Positions 58,318 to 64,000 of a DNA stretch of 64,000 nucleotides are shown here, piece after piece. This DNA is from Pelecanus crispus (Eukaryota; Chordata; Aves; Pelecaniformes; Pelecanidae): the NCBI RefSeq assembly GCF_030463565.1, contig NC_134643.1:40586221-40650220 (forward strand), given 5' to 3'. The position numbers and the translations under genes were made by a program. Below the pieces are notes generated by a model that ran no database searches, was not told where the DNA came from, and saw only the letters and a list, made by a program, of their open reading frames with translations. Position 1 is the first letter of the stretch. The number at the start of each line of letters is the position of its first letter.

Positions 58318-59676
58318 GTCTCTGATTTTGTGGTAATAACCAAATATTTTGCAGCCCTTGCACGCAGACACCCATGCTAAAAATATTTCTGGAGCAATCT
58401 TCGGAAAGGTCACCATCTGTAATGGACATGAAGGTTGCCCGGTTCTCTCTCCCACCTTCAGCCCCACCTCCCTCGCTCCCACACCTTTCCCCAAGAGTTA
58501 CATTCGGTGGGATCTGCAGATTTGTCTGCTGCTGTTCCAGGGGGAGGCCCGGGAGCTGTCGGGGCAGTGCTGGGTAGGCAGCGTTTCCTCAACAGACAGT
58601 CCCCAGAAACGTATGAGAGTGGCAGAAGAGTGTGAGGTGGGACCTGCTTCTGCTCTAATTCGGGAACACTTTGAAAATTATTCTATACCCATATGAAGCA
58701 CTGATTTTGACAACGTGGAAGGAAGAAGTTGAGTGCTGTTCTATTTTTAAAAACAAGAAAGAAAAAATCACTGCTTTCAGTAAATCTGGTGAGAACATAT
58801 GTTCACTAGATCTGCAGGTTTTGAATTTATTTGCAGTATCTTAATCCTTACATTTTGGGGTTCGTTTTACCTTCATCTACCTCCAGTAGATTTAAAGAGG
58901 GGAATTATGTGAACAAAAGCAGGTATTTAAGTTTTACAACCACCGACAGAAATTATATTTAGTTCCTCTAAGCTTTTTACACTAAAGCTAACAAGTCTTT
59001 GTGTAAGAAACAATGCAGGTCTTCTCAAGCTTGTAAATTATTTATTCTGTTACAGAGTTCTTGATTTAAGAAGAAATTATTTCTCTGTGTAACCGAAGTT
59101 TACACCGTAATACTCTATATAATTTCAGAGTTAGAAATACCTGAATAATTTTACATCTTTACCGACTGTGTCTTAGACATTGTACTGGTCCAAGGATAAT
59201 TTTTTGTATACGTTTTTATAAATCTATAATTAGTTTGAAAATACAGCCTGGACTACTGAAAGATGTGTTCAGACAGTCAATCTCTGGATGCGTATCCTTC
59301 AGTATGTATACTGACAAAGCCATTTGCATTAATTTGTGCTGTGCACAAGTTCTTCTAAAATGTAGATAGACTGCAAAGACTCTTACAGTTAGAAAACAAC
59401 AACTGAATTAGAAGCCTGTACGACAACAATATTTGGGATGATACTGATGTAAATATAGCATGTTAGAATGAACAAAGGAACCATGTCTGATAATACAAAG
59501 GACTCCTTAAGGAGAGGAGCAGATCTGCAAGAGAAAGTTAACAGTGTCATTAAAACAGTACGTTATAAATACAGTGTGTTGCTGGAATGTATAAGCTGTG
59601 GAGGTCACTTAAGTGACATGATTTTTTTTCATATATTCAAGAACTCTCCTTTGAGATTTACCTGTTGTGTCTAACA

Positions 59677-59682
59677 AATAAA
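59677..59682 (+). terminator. SLC35E3: SLC35E3 distal poly(A) signal AATAAA
   Basis: A canonical hexamer in ACAAATAAAGTATC, followed by TTGTCATATGG. It is one of two distal candidates. Confidence 0.55.
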
Positions 59683-59796
59683 GTATCTTGAACTTTGTCA
59701 TATGGTTCAAAATATTAAATCCAGGATGCTTGTGTAATTGTGGGATAAATAGATCTTTGTATGTATCGTTTCTTTGGATACCATGTGTAGGGTGGG

Positions 59797-59802
59797 AATA
59801 AA
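59797..59802 (+). terminator. SLC35E3: SLC35E3 most distal poly(A) signal AATAAA
   Basis: A hexamer in GGGAATAAATTTTT, 120 nt after the previous one, followed by T-rich sequence and TGTTTATTG. Confidence 0.45.
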
Positions 59803-62418
59803 TTTTTAATCACTTGACTGATAGCTGTTTATTGCATGGGAGAGCAGTTGTTCTTGTCTTTTTTCATCTTCTGCTTGAATTGCATACACTTTGGGGGTCT
59901 AGGTGTGTATAAGATGCTCTCCCAGTGGTACTGGGGAGGAGGGCAGGAGCAAAACCAAGTTAACTGTTATGATGCCAGAATAGGGTCACTCTGGCAGCAG
60001 CCGACTCCTTCCTTCACAGGCAAGTGTATGTAGAGTTTTATGTTAGGGGGACTGAATCTTTCTTCAGGAGGTTGTCAAACAACAAAGAGAAGGAAGGGGT
60101 AAGAGAGACTTTCAGTTTAGATGCTTTTACTGCAAGCACTGTGATAATTTACTTAGCCAAACTTTTAAAACTTGAGGTAAAAGTAGAGTTTAATAAAAAT
60201 TACTGATACTTACCTGGTGGGAGATTTGCATATTCTGGTTTTTACTATATCACTTCAGTATGTTTTCCTGCTAATTATATGTATTTCATTCAGTTTGGGC
60301 TTTCCTGAAAGAGAAATCAGAGACTTGGCATCTTTAACACCCTGTATGTGCCATTGCAACTGCAGCCGTACTGTACGAACTCCAGTGTTTACTTTCTGCT
60401 TTTCATTTTACTTCATAGTCTGCATATGACTAAACTGTGGTAACAAGATGGACCTTGGTCCTTTTCTGCCATCAAGTGCTTTGCTGCTTATTTTAGCATT
60501 CTTTACGTTAAAAAACTACCACTGATATAGTTCCAGTGGAAAAGCGAGCGTAGGTACCAGGGTGGCATTTAAAAACTAGAGCAGATCCGGATGATTCTGA
60601 TTAAAATACGAGTGATGAGTTGTGAGTTATGTTTTCTAGCCTTGTCCCTGAAAACACTTTAGAACAACATACAGGAGTTTTTCTCATTTTCCCCAAAGGA
60701 ACAGGACATACGCCTTCACTTAAAGATACTCAGTTAAAAGCTTTGTGTTACCTTTAACTTTGGTAACTCGGTACTTGTTTGACAGATTTTGCATCTGGTT
60801 TTGCACAACTTGCTAAGTTCTTGCAGGCTCTAGGGGCACTGTGCCAAAGGAGTTTTCCTGTTGATGGGTGAACAGCTACTCTCTCAGGCTTGAGGCTGAA
60901 GGAGAGCAGTTTGCTGCTGTTAACATGTATGAAAAGGAGGTTTGTGTTGCAGGAAGTCTACCTTCAAGACAGAGCTGCAATTCAGCAGGAATGTATCCTC
61001 TTGCTGTCTCATTGCATGAAATGAATGCCCAGCGATGGCCTGGGGCTAAAGCAACATTAAAGCCTTGTTTGGGCTACCCATGGTTTTTATTAAACTTTTT
61101 AAAAAATATTAGTAGTAGTCAGTGCTGGTTAACTATTAAGGTAAAAATCTCGGGTTTATAATGTCTTATATAATAGGAGCTTTAGAAGAGTTTTTTTTAT
61201 TATAACATTTTGGAGTACAGCTAATGGCTAACCCAGGTCTAGTTTGTCACATTTTCTGCAAAAATCTATCAAAAAGTAATGATGGATTTCGTAACTGGCC
61301 GTATATGTTTATACAGTTGGGCTGCTGAGAAGGGGCTTTCTCTTGAGCAATGCTGTGCTACTAAACACTGACATACTGTTAATGTATTTAGCAGTGATGC
61401 AGAAACATCCAGCCTGAATTCACCAATGTGCTTAGGAAGGGAAAAAGAAGACTTGCTCTGATAGGTGAGAGCTTTTTGTCGTCTTGTTTTTAACCACAAA
61501 CCTGAGGCTTGCAGTTTAAGGGAATTCAGACAGCAAGCCTTACTCTCCCTTTCTTACCCACCTTTCATAATAAGATTTTTCTCCCAAGACGTTGTTTTGC
61601 TCCCAGTTACATAGTTGGTGTCTTCCCTGGATTTTAAAAGAATAGAATTTGGATTGCAGACTTGCAGGTGTTTGCTTGTGTAACAGGTTTTTTCCTCTCA
61701 AAATTTTAATGAGAAAACGAAAAAGAAAGGAAAGTTGAATAAATGAAAGGTAGACTGGATATATAGTGAAGATACGTTTCGTTTCGCACAAGAATTTCAC
61801 TCTTCTAACTGTAAAGATGCAGCTCTTTCTGTTTGCTTCTCTACAGTTATAACCAGGTAGATGCACACAAGCGCCAGCTTTCTGCTCTGTACAAATTCAC
61901 TGTCTTCCTGCTGGTGCTCTCTCTCCGATCCCAGTCTCAGCCTTCCATTTGACAGCTCAGTTGCTGCAAAGATGATGTCAGCTGCAGAGGGTTAAGAGCA
62001 TGAAGTGAAAAACTATCAGCAGGAGCTGATATAATCTTGGGTAATGAGAAATGCTATTCTAAGGCACAGAGACATTGGCACAGAGGCATCTTACCACAAA
62101 GACCTGCGCTAAGCAGCGGGGAGAGGTGTGGGTTTACCTCCAGGTTTTTTATCTCCGGGCAGATATTGCAAAGAATGCAAGAGCGGAATTGTATGAATTC
62201 TTGCTGTGCTCCAGTAGCTGACAAATTTAGTTAGTTTAAACTAGCTTTTAATAATGTAAAAATTGAAAATATAAATCCTATGCAAAAAAACCCCAAATAA
62301 CTGGGCTCAGACAGTATAAAATCTTTGCCAGATGGTTAACCTTCCTGAGAGAAGGGAGCTATTGTTCCGCCTTCCCTTCACCCAGCCGTGCTGGGCTTAG
62401 TGAAGGAGGGTTTGTGTT

Positions 62419-62500
62419 CCTGAAAGCTGGTCTGCCTTTTTTCAACTCTATCAGTTGGTCCAATGAAAACATATCACCTCTCCCTACAGAGCTTGTCTCA
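62419..62500 (+). repeat. Probable decayed old sauropsid interspersed repeat
   Basis: CCTGAAAGCTGGTCTG, then ATCAGTTGGTCCAATGAAAA, then ATCACCTCTCCCTACAGAGC and TTGTCTCA. These resemble a repeat I recall as common in turtle, crocodile and bird genomes (AAAGCTTGTCT, then GTTGGTCCAATAAAAGATAT, then CTTGTCTC). I cannot name the family with certainty. Confidence 0.45.
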
Positions 62501-63625
62501 CTGAAGTTACTGTTTCTGCTTTCATCTCACTGACGTGGATCATGCTCCTATCTTCCTCCAGTAGCTGAAAGGTCTAATGGACCTTGGGGAGTAGCACATA
62601 CTGCATCGCCTCACCTAACTGCAGTGTCCAGTCAGCCCTGCTGTAGGGGATCCAACCCAGCCCAAAAGGTCATAGTTACAATATATGGTACAATGAGAAC
62701 TAAAGGGGAAATGTGATCCCTTTTCATTGTTTTAGTTGCAAAGCAGTTACAAATCCTTTCAAATTTTAGTCTTTGTAATTTCCCTTTAGTAGGTGCGTAA
62801 GAAAGCTCCCTTTCCTCTTTCAGTCTGCTCTTTCTGTATGATTATACTATATTTTCTGGAATTAAGACAGAAATTGTATTCACTGCTCACATAAATATGT
62901 TGACCGCACCCAGTGTTGCTTCTTTTACCTAGGGCTGCTTAACTGCCTTCCAATCCAGAAAAAGAAAAATTGCTGAAAATACAGGAGGAGTCAGGTTAAC
63001 CTGAATTAAGAGGTAATTTGCTAGCTCAGGAGTTGCATGTGCCTACCCAGCTGCAGTAGCTCAGTACCCAACAGGCACAATATGCTGCCTTTGTAATGGA
63101 AAGGCAGGAACAGACATGGACAGATTAAATGTAATGTAATGAAAGTAAATTACGTATTTAGAAGCAAGCGGTGGGGATGATCCAAAGGTTGCTTGAGGAT
63201 TAGCATTGCAAAGATATATTCTGATTTGTTAGTGGCTTCACTGGAATGTGAATATAAGCCTCTCATTTGAAAGCACATGGTTATATTTAAGGAGCTCCAA
63301 GAAGTCCAGCATGGCTGTGTGGGTAACTAGCACATGCAGGATGCACATGCAGGGTAGCAGTGTGTCAGAAAAAAGCAGGATTATTTTTAGAACTGTAGAC
63401 GGCTGTGTCACATCCAGGAAATGCAGGGAGGAGATCTCTGGTTGAAGCACAGCATAAGAATGTAATTTTTAATGACCTTGGCACTGGAAACAGTTGTATT
63501 TTTTACTTTCTTATGAAGCAGAAGCTGAGAAGCAAACATTTGAAGGAGCTGTGTTATGATCAGGTGAAGCACATGGAGCAATCATGGCTAGTGGGATCCT
63601 GGAACAGAGGTGGCTGTGTTTTTTT

Positions 63626-63648
63626 AAAAAAAAAAAAAAAAAAAAAAA
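63626..63648. repeat. A23 tract preceded by T7
   Basis: T7 (63619-63625) is directly followed by 23 A. No retrocopy body or target duplication was recognised next to it. Confidence 0.8.
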
Positions 63649-64000
63649 GTGAGACTGGATTAAGAGACAACTGAGAGGAATATACAGCACGTATGTGTCT
63701 AGGCAGGTTTTTAAACATAAGGTCTAAGTTTAGATGCTTAACTCCACTGTTAGGCATCTGAATAGCAGGGCCAGATTTGTCAGTGTGAACTTCTTCCATT
63801 TCAATTGTACTTAACAGAGAATGGCATGTGTTCAACGTTTCCAGAAATGAAGCTGCATAGTTGACAAGTTTGACATTTTTTTTGGTCTCCAACTAAATTA
63901 GGTATGCTGTTTAACAAAGAAACAGAATCCTTGTTCTGCTTCCTTACTCTGTCCATGTTTTTAATCCTCCTTACTCTTTGGGGAAAAAGAAACCAATTGC

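Larger units (their letters stand above)
57486..59820 (+). other. SLC35E3: SLC35E3 3' UTR (probable extent)
   Basis: The sequence is AT-rich with no further exon recognised. Candidate poly(A) signals lie at 58312, 59677 and 59797. The small open frames, including 58349-58696, have no family features. The true end needs transcript data. Confidence 0.6.
59821..64000. other. Intergenic sequence downstream of SLC35E3
   Basis: About 4.2 kb with no exon recognised. By synteny it leads toward MDM2, but I see no MDM2 exon or CpG island. It contains a probable old interspersed repeat (62419-62500) and a T7A23 tract (63619-63648). Confidence 0.65.

Noticed and set aside
58349-58696. 115-codon open frame in the SLC35E3 3' UTR
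   Set aside because: Low-complexity Ser/Pro-rich translation without known family; it lies in the probable 3' UTR.
61540-61866. 108-codon minus-strand frame, considered as an MDM2 exon or other gene
   Set aside because: No similarity to MDM2 motifs, wrong strand for the expected synteny, and no splice context.
63560-63892. 110-codon minus-strand frame ending in poly-Phe
   Set aside because: It reads through the A23 tract; the poly-Phe run is the homopolymer, not a protein feature.

Overview
This window comes from a bird nuclear chromosome. It has split genes with GT-AG introns, two CpG-island promoters, a truncated CR1 retroposon with the avian ATTCTGTG-type 3' end, and a solo endogenous-retrovirus LTR of a type I recall from avian genomes. 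The three genes are all on the + strand in the order RAP1B - NUP107 - SLC35E3. This is the conserved vertebrate block that lies just upstream of MDM2 (human 12q15); MDM2 itself is not in the window. The species cannot be named from the sequence alone.

Layout. 1-783 is the end of RAP1B intron 1; the non-coding first exon and promoter lie upstream of the window. 784-13650 holds all RAP1B coding exons (184 codons in six exons) and a spliced 3' UTR. 13650-19950 is intergenic, with no gene recognised. 19970-20480 is the NUP107 CpG-island promoter with NRF1 and ETS-type sites. 20347-51745 is NUP107: 28 coding exons whose phases all join to give 919 residues. Intron 3 carries a CR1 copy. 51745-52960 is a short intergenic spacer holding a 562-bp solo LTR with a perfect 5-bp target duplication. 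52960-54080 is the SLC35E3 CpG island. 53304-57485 is SLC35E3 (five coding exons, 309 residues), with a 3' UTR that may run to about 59820. 59820-64000 is intergenic sequence toward the expected MDM2.

The genes are unrelated housekeeping functions linked only by ancient synteny: a Ras-family GTPase for integrin and junction signalling, a scaffold nucleoporin of the Y complex, and a multi-pass carrier of the nucleotide-sugar/triose-phosphate transporter family. All reading frames are intact.

I found no new multi-gene system. The most unusual structures cluster at SLC35E3: a perfect 46-bp inverted repeat with a 3-nt loop filling half of its 197-nt intron 1, a G-rich minisatellite starting at the exon 2 donor, the solo LTR just upstream, and two acceptor AGs 8 nt apart before exon 5. 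All exon calls were made by reading frame, splice-site and comparison with remembered human proteins. Nothing was searched or computed by program.
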